Assembly: GCF_019973375.1 (NCBI RefSeq)
Contig: NZ_BPTV01000001.1
Coordinates: forward strand, 992,001 to 1,056,000
Reading direction: 5' to 3'
DNA: 64,000 nt
Source: Prevotella lacticifex
GTDB taxonomy: Bacteria; Bacteroidota; Bacteroidia; Bacteroidales; Bacteroidaceae
This document shows positions 55,495 through 64,000 of the stretch, in pieces. The notes beneath the pieces are model-generated. The model ran no database searches. It was not told the origin of the DNA and saw nothing but the letters and a program-made list of their open reading frames with translations. A program made the position numbers and the translations under genes. Every line of letters begins with the position of its first letter. Position 1 is the first letter of the stretch.

Positions 55495-56670
55495 TCAACG
55501 GCTTTTGTGGGCCATATACCATGGATGGGTGAAGAAATGGTACACGATCATAGTCGCTATGGCCAGGATTAGTCCCACGGTATCAATGGTCTTGTAGTCG
55601 GAAAGCCACAGTCCGAGGCACAGCCCGATGGCTATTCCCAATTCCCACGAGAGGAAGAAGGAACTCTGTGCCGTTCCCCGCTGACAGTGATGAGCAAGCT
55701 TGATGAAGAACAGCAGGATGCGACTGCCTACGAGTCCTGTGCCCATGCCGATGAGACAGGGTGCGAGATGCTCCACCACGGGCATTCCGCTGCGTGTCAG
55801 ATAGAGCAGAAGGGCCGCGATGATGAGCAGCGATCCGCTTATAAACTCGCTCTGGAGGTCGGCGTTGACGAAGACAAATTTCTCGGCAATAAGCGCGAGG
55901 AGGAGTCCGAGGGCGAGCTGCGAGAAGAATATCGGGTTGTGGATAGCTAACGCGGCCGACATTCCAAGGATGATGGTGACGGGCAGAAGGGTGATGGTGA
56001 GGACGAAGCCCTGCGACATGATGAATCGGTCGAGACAGAATACGCGGTTGTCCTCGTCAGGGGTTTTGAACGGAATTTTCGCCAGACCGATGAGTATCAA
56101 TACGGCAACGTAGGCATACATGCTGAGTTCAGCGGCTATCGTGCCGGTAGGGAAGACGATGGCCGCCAACGGGCCGGCGGCGATGGCGAAACGGCGGAAC
56201 CATGCCGACACGTAGTTGGCCTCGGTGCGCTGGGCCGATTCGGTGATGTCGATAATCAGTGTGCTGGAGAGTATCATCTGGGCCAGGCCGAAGAAAGCTC
56301 CGAACCAGAACATTCCGACAAGTCCGGTGACGTAGAGTGCATAGCCCTTCATGCCGGCAGTGACGAAATGGAGCAGCAAACTGATGAGCGCCATGCCGGC
56401 AACGGCTGTCTGGCACACCCGTTTCCGGCGGTAGCGCTGGACGAGATAATGGCAGTAAGGGCCTAAGAGGAATATTCCGAGACCGTAGACCCCCAATATC
56501 GTTCCTTGGGCAAGAGAAGAGAGGCCAATACCTGTTGATGTGACGAGCAGGCGCTCAAGTGTTGCCAACTGCATGTAGACAATCGTCGACAGCAGAAAAT
56601 TGGCAAAGACGAGGAACCAGAAGTCGCGATGCCACAAGCGGATATGTATTGGTGTGTTCTGTGTGTCCAT
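55495..56670 (-). CDS. MFS transporter
   Basis: A 391-aa protein with about twelve hydrophobic helices. MFS-like loop motifs are HYLVQRYRRKRVCQ after helix 2-3 and a mid-protein break at TPDEDNRVFCLDRF. Substrate unknown. It begins 23 bp after the panB stop, so it may be co-transcribed with panB. Confidence 0.8.
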   Translation of the reverse strand: MDTQNTPIHIRLWHRDFWFLVFANFLLSTIVYMQLATLERLLVTSTGIGLSSLAQGTILGVYGLGIFLLGPYCHYLVQRYRRKRVCQTAVAGMALISLLLHFVTAGMKGYALYVTGLVGMFWFGAFFGLAQMILSSTLIIDITESAQRTEANYVSAWFRRFAIAAGPLAAIVFPTGTIAAELSMYAYVAVLILIGLAKIPFKTPDEDNRVFCLDRFIMSQGFVLTITLLPVTIILGMSAALAIHNPIFFSQLALGLLLALIAEKFVFVNADLQSEFISGSLLIIAALLLYLTRSGMPVVEHLAPCLIGMGTGLVGSRILLFFIKLAHHCQRGTAQSSFFLSWELGIAIGLCLGLWLSDYKTIDTVGLILAIATMIVYHFFTHPWYMAHKSR

Positions 56671-56693
56671 AACGAATGAGTATTTATTGAGAA

Positions 56694-57512
56694 TTAGTAA
56701 CTCTCGCTTTCATTTGGGAAGTCGACAGTCTTCACGGCCTTGCAGTAGGCACTGACGGCATCCTTGAAGCCCTGCCCCAATTCGGCAAAGTGGCGTTGGA
56801 ATTTCGGCTTGAAGCCTTCGGTCATTCCGAAAGCATCGGTGTAGACGAGCACCTGACCGTCGGTGTAGGGTCCGGCACCTATTCCAATCGTGATGCCGTG
56901 TATGCTCTCGGTGACCGTTTTGGCCAATTGTGCCGGTACTTTTTCCAGCGTGATACCGAAACATCCTGCCTCGTCGAGGGCCTTGGCGTCGGCAAGGAGC
57001 TTCTCGGCCTCGGCTTCTTCCTTGGCGCGCAGCCCGTAGCCGCCCAACTTATGTATGCTCTGCGGGGTCAGTCCGAGGTGGCCTTCGACGGGAATACCGG
57101 CCGCGATAATGGCTTTGACGGTATCGAGAATTTCAATACCACCCTCGAGTTTCAGGGCGTCTACGCCTGTCTCCTTCATTATTTTGACGGCGTTGCGCAC
57201 ACCTTCCTCACGGCTTACCTGATAGGAACCGAACGGCATGTCGCACACGACGAACGCATGATTGCAGGCACGAGCCACGCCACGGGCCATAAAAATCATC
57301 TCGTCGACGGTAATCGGGAGTGTGTCGGCATTGCCGGCAACAACATTTGAGCCCGAATCGCCCACGTGAATGGAGTCGATTCCGGCCTCGTCGAAGAGTT
57401 TGGCGGTAGTGTAGTCGTAGGCCGTGAGCTGGGCAATCTTCTCGCCGTTGGCCTTCATCTGCAATAGGGTGTTTACTGTAATCTTCTTTTTATCAGTACT
57501 TAAATAAGCCAT
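56694..57512 (-). CDS. panB: 3-methyl-2-oxobutanoate hydroxymethyltransferase
   Basis: A 272-aa enzyme making ketopantoate, the first committed step to pantothenate. Motifs: TAYDYTTAKLFDEAGID, VGDSGSNVVAGN (metal-binding Asp), MPFGSYQ, LKLEGG and GHLGLTPQSIHKLGGY. The start MAYLSTDKKK at 57512 is chosen because the upstream extension covers a promoter-like region (GCAAAGGTACA complement near 57532). Together with panC and panD in this window the pantothenate route is nearly complete, though split over two loci. Confidence 0.96.
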   Translation of the reverse strand: MAYLSTDKKKITVNTLLQMKANGEKIAQLTAYDYTTAKLFDEAGIDSIHVGDSGSNVVAGNADTLPITVDEMIFMARGVARACNHAFVVCDMPFGSYQVSREEGVRNAVKIMKETGVDALKLEGGIEILDTVKAIIAAGIPVEGHLGLTPQSIHKLGGYGLRAKEEAEAEKLLADAKALDEAGCFGITLEKVPAQLAKTVTESIHGITIGIGAGPYTDGQVLVYTDAFGMTEGFKPKFQRHFAELGQGFKDAVSAYCKAVKTVDFPNESESY

Positions 57513-57585
57513 TTTATGTTGTTTTTTCGGGTGCAAAGGTACACATTTATTTACACATTGAGTAAAGTTCGTGCACAAAAGCGTT

Positions 57586-58203
57586 TCAGCCCTTCTTCAG
57601 GAGCGGTTTGTAGTCGGCAATGACGCGATCGCAGTAGGGTGCGATAGCGTCGGCACTGTTCGTCGTGGCGAGCCCTATGACATAGGCTCCGCTGGCGCGT
57701 CCGGCTTTCAGACCGTTGAAACTGTCCTCAAAGACGGTACATTCGGTGGCGGCAAACCCAAAGCGGGCGGCGGCAGTGAGGTAGCAGTCGGGCGACGGCT
57801 TGCTCTCGCGGAAGTCCTCGCTGGTGAGGATTGCGTCGAAATAATCCTTCACTTCAGGACGCTGCCGGTACAGAGCGTTCATCTTGTCGCGATTGGAACT
57901 CGTCACGATGGCAGTCTTTACGCCCGCAGCCCGCAGCTGAAGAACATAGTCGACGAAACATGGGACGTAGTTGAACTGCATGTGAGTCTCGAAGTCGTTG
58001 AGCCTCTGCGTGATAGACTCCTGAACATCGGGACGGTCGGCGAAATACTTTTCATAGATTTCAACGAGTGTCGAACCCTTGATTTTCTCCTCTAATCCGT
58101 CGTTGCCGGGGTTGTACTCACGGAATATTCCGCCCCAGAAGATAGTGTACTGAGGCTCAGTATCGAAGACGACCCCATCGAGGTCGAATAAAGCAGCTTT
58201 CAT
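57586..58203 (-). CDS. HAD family hydrolase (beta-phosphoglucomutase-like)
   Basis: A 205-aa phosphatase or mutase with all four HAD motifs: FDLDGVVFDTE (nucleophile Asp), VTSSN, KPSPDCY and VFEDSFNGLKAG. The four-helix cap between motifs 1 and 2 is of subfamily I. The substrate is probably a sugar phosphate; not determinable. Transcribed divergently from rsmG from a symmetrical promoter region. Confidence 0.88.
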   Translation of the reverse strand: MKAALFDLDGVVFDTEPQYTIFWGGIFREYNPGNDGLEEKIKGSTLVEIYEKYFADRPDVQESITQRLNDFETHMQFNYVPCFVDYVLQLRAAGVKTAIVTSSNRDKMNALYRQRPEVKDYFDAILTSEDFRESKPSPDCYLTAAARFGFAATECTVFEDSFNGLKAGRASGAYVIGLATTNSADAIAPYCDRVIADYKPLLKKG

Positions 58204-58235
58204 CTTTTTACCTTAATTTATTACTATTTGCGCTG

Positions 58236-58264
58236 CAAAGTTACGAATTTTCTTCGTAACTTTG
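58236..58264. promoter_or_regulatory. Symmetric back-to-back promoters for the HAD gene and rsmG
   Basis: TAACTTTG occurs on the minus strand (58236-58243) and on the plus strand (58257-58264) as part of an inverted repeat with 13-bp arms (GCAAAGTTACGAA / TTCGTAACTTTGC). Both -7 elements face outward, so the two promoters share one overlapping core. It places the rsmG start downstream, at 58318. Confidence 0.7.
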
Positions 58265-58317
58265 CGCTCAGAGTTGTTTTATTAACAGTAGGCCCACGGG
58301 CCAAGAACAAGAAATAC

Positions 58318-58941
58318 ATGGAAGAAATACTGAAATATTTTCCTCTGCTTACTGCTGAGCAACGCCGTCAGATAGCCATGCTCGATGCCCTCTACCGCGA
58401 CTGGAACTCGAAGATTAACGTCATCTCGCGCAAGGATATCGACAATCTGTACGTTCATCACGTGCTGCACTCATTGGCAATAGCAAAGTTCATCAGCTTC
58501 AAACCCGGCACACGGGTACTCGATTTTGGCACCGGCGGCGGTTTTCCGGGCATTCCCCTCGCCATCATGTTCCCCGAGGTGTCGTTCCGTCTCATCGATG
58601 GTACGGGCAAGAAAATTCGTGTCGCCACGGAGGTCGCTACGGCTTTGGGATTGAAGAACGTTGAGGCTGTCCATCTGCGCGGTGAGGAGGAGAAAGGAAA
58701 ATATGACTTCATAGTTTCGAGAGCCGTCATGCCTCTGCCCGATTTGATGAAGATTGTCAGGAAAAACATTGGCGCGAAGAGTGTCAACGCCATAGAAAAC
58801 GGGGTTATTGTGCTCAAGGGCGGTGACATAAAAGACGAGATTAAGCCTTTCAGCCATATCGCTGAGACTGAAGAGATAAGCCAGTGGTTCAGTGAGGACT
58901 GGTTCAACGAGAAATACATTATATATATACCGAGATGCTGA
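58318..58941 (+). CDS. rsmG: 16S rRNA (guanine-527-N7)-methyltransferase
   Basis: A 207-aa SAM-dependent methyltransferase: LDFGTGGGFPGIPLAIMFP is the SAM-binding motif, followed by LIDGTGKKIRV and VSRAVMPL. Start MEEILKYFPLLTAE at 58318; the open frame upstream overlaps the promoter. It overlaps the next gene by seven bases. Confidence 0.94.
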   Translation: MEEILKYFPLLTAEQRRQIAMLDALYRDWNSKINVISRKDIDNLYVHHVLHSLAIAKFISFKPGTRVLDFGTGGGFPGIPLAIMFPEVSFRLIDGTGKKIRVATEVATALGLKNVEAVHLRGEEEKGKYDFIVSRAVMPLPDLMKIVRKNIGAKSVNAIENGVIVLKGGDIKDEIKPFSHIAETEEISQWFSEDWFNEKYIIYIPRC

Positions 58942-59579
58942 AAATACAGAGATTCGTTTGCAATATGATTCGTGAGAACTGCTATGTGGTCAGCGATTCC
59001 ACCGGCGAGTGTGTCATCATCGACTGTGGTGCATACTATGAGGAGGAGCGTCGGGCCGTCGTCGACTATATCCGCAGTAACCATCTCACACCCAAGCACT
59101 TGCTTGCTACTCACGGTCATGTCGATCATAACTTCGGCAATAATACCATCGCCGACGAGTTCGGGCTGAAAGTGGAATGCGGCAGTGGCGACGAGGGGTT
59201 CATGAACGACCTCAAAGGTCAGGCCGAAAAAATGTTCAATGTTGTCGTCGACTACGATTTTCCGCCAATAGGCCATTTCTTTACTAATGAGGAAGTTATC
59301 ACCTTCGGCGACCATAAGTTTGCCACGATAGCCACACCGGGTCATTCGCCCGGCGGCACTACATTCTACTGTGCTGAGGAGAAGGTAGCTTTCACCGGCG
59401 ACACCCTTTTCCGCAACAGTATCGGTCGAACCGATTTCGACGGTGGCTCGATGTTCATGATGATAAACAGCCTGCGGGAACTGGCTCAGCTTCCCGACGA
59501 TACGACAGTGCTCCCTGGCCATGGCGATGCCACTACTATCGGAGCAGAATTGGCTAACAATCCATACATGGACCGCTGA
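58935..59579 (+). CDS. MBL fold metallo-hydrolase (glyoxalase II-like)
   Basis: A 214-aa protein with the zinc ligand motif THGHVDHNFG, then ATPGHSPGGTTFY, FTGDTLF and LPGHGDATT. This set matches small YcbL/GloB-like hydrolases. The substrate is not known. Its ATG lies within the last codons of rsmG, so translation is coupled. Confidence 0.9.
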   Translation: MLKIQRFVCNMIRENCYVVSDSTGECVIIDCGAYYEEERRAVVDYIRSNHLTPKHLLATHGHVDHNFGNNTIADEFGLKVECGSGDEGFMNDLKGQAEKMFNVVVDYDFPPIGHFFTNEEVITFGDHKFATIATPGHSPGGTTFYCAEEKVAFTGDTLFRNSIGRTDFDGGSMFMMINSLRELAQLPDDTTVLPGHGDATTIGAELANNPYMDR

Positions 59580-59665
59580 TGCTTGCGGACACAAAGGAAA
59601 TAGGGTAATGGCCTGTAACAGAATGGATTGTAGGGTCTCGAAAGTGAGTAGTGGTCTGTAACAGA

Positions 59666-60238
59666 ATGGATTACAAGAATAACGAGAAAATAATATTGGG
59701 CATCGATCCGGGCACCAATGTGATGGGATACGGCGTGCTGAAGGTGAACGGCAACAAGGCTGAGTTGGTTGTCATGGGGGTCATCGACATGCGCAAGGAA
59801 CGTGATGTCTACCTCCGGTTGGGGAAGATTTTCGACCGCGTGACGGGCATTATCGACGAGTATCTCCCCGACGAAATGGCCATTGAGGCACCGTTCTTCG
59901 GCAAGAATGTCCAGTCGATGCTCAAGCTCGGAAGGGCTCAGGGGGTGGCCATAGCGGCGGCCATACACCACGGAGTGCCCATTCATGAATATGCGCCGCT
60001 AAAGATAAAGATGGCCATCACGGGCAACGGACAGGCTTCGAAGGAGCAGGTGGCGGCAATGTTGCAACGGCTGCTGCACCTGCGCGACGACCAACGGCCT
60101 CACTTCCTCGACTCCACCGATGCCCTCGCGGCCGCCTACTGCCACTTCCTGCAGTCGGGACAGCCCGTGGCCACGGGCAGACACTACGGCAGCTGGAAGG
60201 ATTTCGCTCTGAAAAATAAGGATAAGGTTCACTCGTAG
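59666..60238 (+). CDS. ruvC: Holliday junction resolvase RuvC
   Basis: A 190-aa endonuclease resolving four-way junctions with RuvAB. Catalytic acids are visible: GIDPGTN (Asp), IEAPFF (Glu) and [12 protein letters not shown] (two Asp). Start [10 protein letters not shown] at 59666. A 15-base phrase CTGTAACAGAATGGA is repeated just upstream (59617-59631 and 59656-59670), straddling the start. Confidence 0.95.
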   Translation: MDYKNNEKIILGIDPGTNVMGYGVLKVNGNKAELVVMGVIDMRKERDVYLRLGKIFDRVTGIIDEYLPDEMAIEAPFFGKNVQSMLKLGRAQGVAIAAAIHHGVPIHEYAPLKIKMAITGNGQASKEQVAAMLQRLLHLRDDQRPHFLDSTDALAAAYCHFLQSGQPVATGRHYGSWKDFALKNKDKVHS

Positions 60239-60306
60239 CCGCCACCTCAACACATGGATTGTGGACTGCGGCCGTGGCATAGTGGTAAAAATAACAATAA
60301 CGCTAT

Positions 60307-61866
60307 ATGGACAACACAACGGTAAACAACGGGACAACGGCAAAAAAACCGCTGCAAGAGTCTGATAATGAGACTGAAAGCAAAAGGTTCATAATAAGAA
60401 TTCGCGATGGCGTATGCCGTATGCCGAAATGGCGCATGGCAGAGCCTGTCAATTTTGAGAGTCTCGACGGCGAGCACATAGCCATCGTGGGACCCAACGG
60501 CGGTGGCAAGTCGATGCTCGCGGATATCATCGTCGGCAGGCATCCGCTGCTCATGCGCGACCCCGAATATGACTTTTCGCCAAGCACGAAGACCATGGTC
60601 AGCGAGAATATACGGTACATAACGTTCCGCGATACCTACGGCGGCGACAACGACAAGACTTACTATCTGCAGCAGAGGTGGAACCAGATGGAAATCGACG
60701 GCACCACGCCGACAGCCGGCGACAAGCTCGAAGAGGCTTTCAAACTTGCCGGCGACGACACTCCCGAGCGCAGAAAACTGCAACAGCACATCTATAATCT
60801 CTTCGGAATGCAGAAGTTGCTCGACAAATATGTCATCCTCCTCTCGAGCGGTGAACTGCGGAAGGTGAAGGTGGCAACGGCACTCTTCAGCGACCCGAGG
60901 GTGCTGATAATGGACAATCCGTTCATCGGTCTCGACGCCGGAACGCGTGATCAGCTCAAGACTCTGCTCACCGCGCTGGCCCACGAGCGCAGTCTGCAAA
61001 TAATTCTCATACTCTCGAAGACCGACGATATTCCCGATTTCATCACTCATGTGGTGGAAGTAAAGGATATGAGGGTTGGAAAGAAGATGACATTACAGGA
61101 ATACCGCGACACGCGGACTCCCGTTCCGCCACATATTCTCGATGATGCCAAGGCTCGGGCGATAGTGGCAATGCCCTATACCACAGGTGATTACAACGTC
61201 GACGAGGTGGTGCGCCTGAATCGGGTGAGCATCGTCTACGGCAAACGTACAATCTTGAAGGCCCTCGACTGGACGGTGCACAACGGTGAGCACTGGGCCC
61301 TGAGCGGTCAGAACGGTGCCGGAAAATCGACGCTCCTGAGCCTCGTCTGTGCCGACAACCCGCAATCCTACGCCTGCGATATAACCCTCTTCGGACGGAA
61401 ACGCGGGTCGGGGGAGAGCATCTGGGACATAAAGAAGCACATAGGCTACGTCTCGCCTGAGATGCACAGGGCCTACAACCGCAATATGCCGGCAATTAAC
61501 GTGGTGGCAAGCGGACTGAAAGATTCCGTCGGACTATACGTCAAACCCACCGGCGACGACATCGACAGGTGTAAGTTCTGGATGGATGTGTTCGGACTTG
61601 AGGGCAAAGAGACGAGCTCTTTCCTCGAACTCTCGAGTGGTGAGCAGCGCCTGACACTGTTGGCGAGGGCTTTCGTGAAGGACCCTGAGCTGATAGTCCT
61701 CGACGAACCGCTCCATGGCCTCGACAACTTCAACCGGCGGCTCGTCAAGGATGTTATTGATACGTTCTGCCGGCGGCGCAACAAGACCCTCATAATGGTG
61801 TCGCACTACCGGGAGGAATATCCATCGTGCATCGACCACGAGATTCGTCTCGTACGCCACGATTAA
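60307..61866 (+). CDS. ModF/PhrA-like protein with two ABC ATPase domains
   Basis: A 519-aa soluble protein with two fused ABC domains and no membrane helices. Domain 1 has GPNGGGKSM, LSSGELRK and LIMDNPFIGLD, with Asn at the catalytic Glu position. Domain 2 has GQNGAGKST, LSSGEQRL and IVLDEPLHGLD. This layout resembles ModF (PhrA), whose role in molybdate or repair functions is poorly defined. One competent and one impaired site is a common asymmetric arrangement. About 70 bp follow ruvC, so it is possibly in the same transcript. Confidence 0.85.
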   Translation: MDNTTVNNGTTAKKPLQESDNETESKRFIIRIRDGVCRMPKWRMAEPVNFESLDGEHIAIVGPNGGGKSMLADIIVGRHPLLMRDPEYDFSPSTKTMVSENIRYITFRDTYGGDNDKTYYLQQRWNQMEIDGTTPTAGDKLEEAFKLAGDDTPERRKLQQHIYNLFGMQKLLDKYVILLSSGELRKVKVATALFSDPRVLIMDNPFIGLDAGTRDQLKTLLTALAHERSLQIILILSKTDDIPDFITHVVEVKDMRVGKKMTLQEYRDTRTPVPPHILDDAKARAIVAMPYTTGDYNVDEVVRLNRVSIVYGKRTILKALDWTVHNGEHWALSGQNGAGKSTLLSLVCADNPQSYACDITLFGRKRGSGESIWDIKKHIGYVSPEMHRAYNRNMPAINVVASGLKDSVGLYVKPTGDDIDRCKFWMDVFGLEGKETSSFLELSSGEQRLTLLARAFVKDPELIVLDEPLHGLDNFNRRLVKDVIDTFCRRRNKTLIMVSHYREEYPSCIDHEIRLVRHD

Positions 61867-61952
61867 ACCGAAAAGGAATGAATTCTACTGCCGTCGGAGG
61901 CTTATTTGCTCCGTCCGGCACAATATTTACATAGCTAACAACAGATTTACAG

Positions 61953-62474
61953 ATGAAACATACAATCGTCATCCTGCTCATGCTCGCCATTGCTGCCACC
62001 GGAATGGCCCAGGAAACGCAGCCGAGAGTGTTCCAGCAGATTTACAACAGTGCCATGAAAACGGCCAACGACCCCGGCGCTCCCATGCCCGAGAGAAAGG
62101 CGGCGAGCTTCCGTGCCGATGCTGTCAACTACCTCAGCAACCGCACTCTGTCGGAGATTGCCGATACGACGAAAGCTCTTAAACCAGAGGAAATTGCTGC
62201 TCTCAACAGTCAGCTCGACTCTATGGCTTACTTCATGTACGACTATGTCAATATTTTCAACAAGGAGTATTCGAGGGCTAAGGGCCAGAAGGATAAAGCA
62301 CGCGTGCTGAGGCTCTTCCGTGAGGTGAGCATCAACAATCCTCTCTATAACGATCCCGACCGTCAACTCGTCTTAGCCTACTACAACCGTGAGGACTTCC
62401 TCACCCAGTTCTCCCTCGACACCAACTGGGTCAAGGCCGTCGGCGAGGTGAAGAAGCGGCTTAGAGAAATGTAA
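61953..62474 (+). CDS. Secreted protein of unknown function, 173 aa
   Basis: Signal peptide MKHTIVILLMLAIAATGMAQ, then a mostly helical domain rich in Asn, Asp and Ala, with FMYDYVNIFNKEYSRA. No recognised motif. It is probably periplasmic. It sits after the ModF-like gene at an 86-bp distance. Confidence 0.75.
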   Translation: MKHTIVILLMLAIAATGMAQETQPRVFQQIYNSAMKTANDPGAPMPERKAASFRADAVNYLSNRTLSEIADTTKALKPEEIAALNSQLDSMAYFMYDYVNIFNKEYSRAKGQKDKARVLRLFREVSINNPLYNDPDRQLVLAYYNREDFLTQFSLDTNWVKAVGEVKKRLREM

Positions 62475-63113
62475 TGTCAGGCCTGCGGGCCTCGTGATGA
62501 TAATGGTCAGTCCCCTTCGTGGCACCGGACACGTCGTTGTGCGGTGGCGCGAAGGGGATTTTTTGTGCAAAGGAGGGGTGGGGAAGATATAAGGCGGGTG
62601 AGGGATGGTGGTGCTCAGAAAACTGGCTGGAAATTGATCTGAAGGTGCGAAATATATTTACAGCGTTTCAATATGTATCGTTCGGGCTTGCGAAACGGCC
62701 TGTTTCAGCGTCTGAAACGGTCCGTTTCGCAGTCTAAAACGGCCTGTTTCGCAACGCAAAATGGCATGATTTGTAAGTTGTTGATAATCAGATGGTAACA
62801 AAGGCGATATCAGAATACGTTCGGACTGAAATACTTTTACATTTGGATTCTGATTTTATTGCACGATTTCGCTGTTGTTTCAATAAGGAATAATGGGATG
62901 ATTAAGGGATAAATTTGGTGACGGGTGGTAATCGGATGGCATCATGGTATAAGGACATTGGGATGATACCTGCCGTTATTACGGTTCCAGCGGAGGGGGA
63001 GGAGGGTGCGCAATGACGGGGGAAGATGAGGTAGGTGATGAGTTGGAAAGGGGGCTGGAGGGTGATATGTAGCGTGGTTAATTGTCGGTAATTTGGTTTT
63101 TTCTCGTCGTAGA
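62475..63113. other. 640-bp non-coding stretch containing a dispersed repeat
   Basis: No gene found. It contains an inverted repeat soon after the upstream gene (GTCCCCTTCGTGGCACC near 62512 with the reverse complement motif GCGAAGGGGAT at 62548), possibly a terminator, and the dispersed repeat at 62690-62790. The stretch 62880-63080 is purine-rich on the plus strand (GGGGGAGGAGGG near 62993) with no apparent gene. Confidence 0.5.
62690..62790. repeat. Dispersed intergenic repeat, copy 2
   Basis: Blocks GCGAAACGGCCTGTTTC, GAAACGGTCCGTTTCGCA, CTAAAACGGCCTGTTTCGC and AACGCAAAATGGCATG occur in this order, matching the order at 50549-50615 (GAAACGGTCCCTTTTGC, CTAAAACAGGCGGTTTTGG, AACGCAAAACGGCATG). 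Several of the blocks are palindromic around AAACGG..CCGTTT. Confidence 0.7.
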
Positions 63114-63145
63114 TTTGAGATTCTGCCGAATTTTTTGTATTTTTG
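63114..63145 (+). promoter_or_regulatory. Promoter for ricT
   Basis: -33 TTTG (63114-63117), 20-base spacer, -7 TATTTTTG (63138-63145). The start codon at 63168 lies about 16 bases after the predicted transcript start. Confidence 0.7.
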
Positions 63146-63167
63146 CACGTTATTACGATAAAGCTTT

Positions 63168-64000
63168 ATGGACTACAATAATATGAATTATAAACTCTGG
63201 CACGGATGCGACCGTGGGTTGTGCAGCTGCGCTTGTGGCCGTCAGGACCATCAGCTCAACACTTACGACTGGCTCGCCGACGTGCCGGGCAACGCGGAAA
63301 GCACTGACCTTGTGGAGGTTCAGTTCAAGAATACGCGCAAAGGATACTATCATAACGTCAATCATTTGCCTCTGGCGAAAGGTGATTATGTGGCTGTGGA
63401 GGCCAATCCCGGTCATGACATCGGTGTGGTGACGCTCACGGGACGGCTTGTCTTGTTGCAGATTAGAAAGGCCAATCTCAAGAGTGCTGACGACATCAAG
63501 CGCATATACCGTAAGGCCAAGCCTGTGGACATGGACAAATACCGTGAGGCTAAGGCCCGTGAGCACGCCACGATGATTGAGAGCCGGAAGATAGCCAAGG
63601 GACTCGGCCTCGACATGAAGATTGGTGATGTGGAATTCCAGGGCGACGGCAACAAGGCAATATTCTACTATATCGCTGACGAGCGTGTCGACTTCCGGCA
63701 GCTCATCAAGGATCTTGCCGCTGCTTTCCACGTGAGGATAGAGATGAAGCAGATAGGTGCGCGGCAGGAGGCCGGACGCATCGGCGGAACGGGACCTTGC
63801 GGCCGCGAGTTGTGCTGCGCCACATGGATGAAGAATTTCTCTACCGTTTCGACGACATCGGCGCGCATCCAGGACCTCTCGCTGAACCCGACAAAATTAG
63901 CAGGCATGTGCGCTAAGCTTAAATGCTGTCTGAACTACGAGGTCGACGAATATATCGAGGCACGCAAAGAACTGCCGAGCAAGGAGATCGTTCTTGAGAC
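63168..64000 (+). CDS. ricT: PSP1-domain protein RicT (YaaT-like), N-terminal part (runs off the right edge)
   Basis: 277 codons are visible. A Cys-rich N-terminus (HGCDRGLCSCACGR) precedes the PSP1 domain (about 30-190), then the hallmark GTGPCGRELCCATWMKNF and KLAGMCAKLKCCLNYE Cys clusters that hold Fe-S clusters in the RicAFT complex. In Bacillus this complex promotes RNA maturation by RNase Y; its role in Bacteroidetes is less clear. The 3' end lies beyond the window. Confidence 0.92.
   Translation, partial: MDYNNMNYKLWHGCDRGLCSCACGRQDHQLNTYDWLADVPGNAESTDLVEVQFKNTRKGYYHNVNHLPLAKGDYVAVEANPGHDIGVVTLTGRLVLLQIRKANLKSADDIKRIYRKAKPVDMDKYREAKAREHATMIESRKIAKGLGLDMKIGDVEFQGDGNKAIFYYIADERVDFRQLIKDLAAAFHVRIEMKQIGARQEAGRIGGTGPCGRELCCATWMKNFSTVSTTSARIQDLSLNPTKLAGMCAKLKCCLNYEVDEYIEARKELPSKEIVLE

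Noticed and set aside
58458..59594. 378-codon minus-strand frame opposite rsmG and the MBL gene
   Set aside because: Spans two well-supported genes on the other strand; no recognisable protein features.

Overview
The window looks like a chromosomal segment of a Bacteroidales bacterium, most likely Prevotella-like. Reasons: the promoters fit the Bacteroidetes form TTTG-N19/20-TAnnTTTG; the window carries families typical of the phylum (GLPGLI, DUF4270, DUF3244, DUF6734, large beta-barrels with carboxypeptidase-regulatory-like N-termini, an isolated short GT5 domain next to panC); and ribosome binding sites are mostly weak. Genus assignment is inference.

The left two thirds (about 0.85-41.6 kb, nearly all minus strand) is an accessory island of tandem radical-SAM RiPP modules. 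In transcription order a module is: a TPR-transmembrane-HTH regulator; a small secreted DUF3244 protein; precursor peptide, radical SAM maturase and outer-membrane beta-barrel in varying order; a C39 peptidase-containing ABC exporter (PCAT); and a very short HlyD-like adaptor. Module A (17.5 to 0.85 kb) is a GG-Bacteroidales type system with a 71-aa precursor, radical SAM, a pseudo-radical-SAM partner broken by an insertion sequence, a GLPGLI protein, two barrels and a propeller protein. Module B (26.9 to 17.7 kb) has a 55-aa precursor, one maturase and one barrel. Module C (36.6 to 27.0 kb) has a 53-aa precursor, a maturase and two DUF6734 glycosyltransferase-like proteins with DxD-type motifs. 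Upstream of C lie an IS-broken regulator, an intact DUF3244 gene and a scrap of an exporter gene (37.0-41.5 kb), either the decayed front of C or a fourth module.

Every regulator gene and every DUF3244 gene is preceded by a pair of GAAATAGAC boxes 75-77 bp apart. The proximal box sits 8-9 bp upstream of the -33 element. This occurs six times and implies a shared regulatory circuit. Exporters, adaptors and regulators are near-identical between modules, while precursors, maturases and the C39 domain of exporter C diverge. That suggests homogenised export and control genes carrying exchangeable peptide cassettes. Two copies of an ISL3-type (ISAon1-like) element of about 1.6 kb, each with 8-bp target duplications, have broken module A's pseudo-radical-SAM gene and the rightmost regulator.

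At 41.6-42.6 kb a gene-poor stretch with a 123-bp direct repeat and strong palindromes marks the island edge. The remainder is conserved core: panC-panD-CPBP protease, GT5 domain and DUF4270 lipoprotein, clpC, holB-metF, a XylE-like transporter, a YhcH/DUF386 protein, an MFS transporter, panB, a HAD phosphatase, rsmG, an MBL hydrolase, ruvC, a ModF-like double ATPase, a small secreted protein and the start of ricT. I saw no tRNA, rRNA or CRISPR array.
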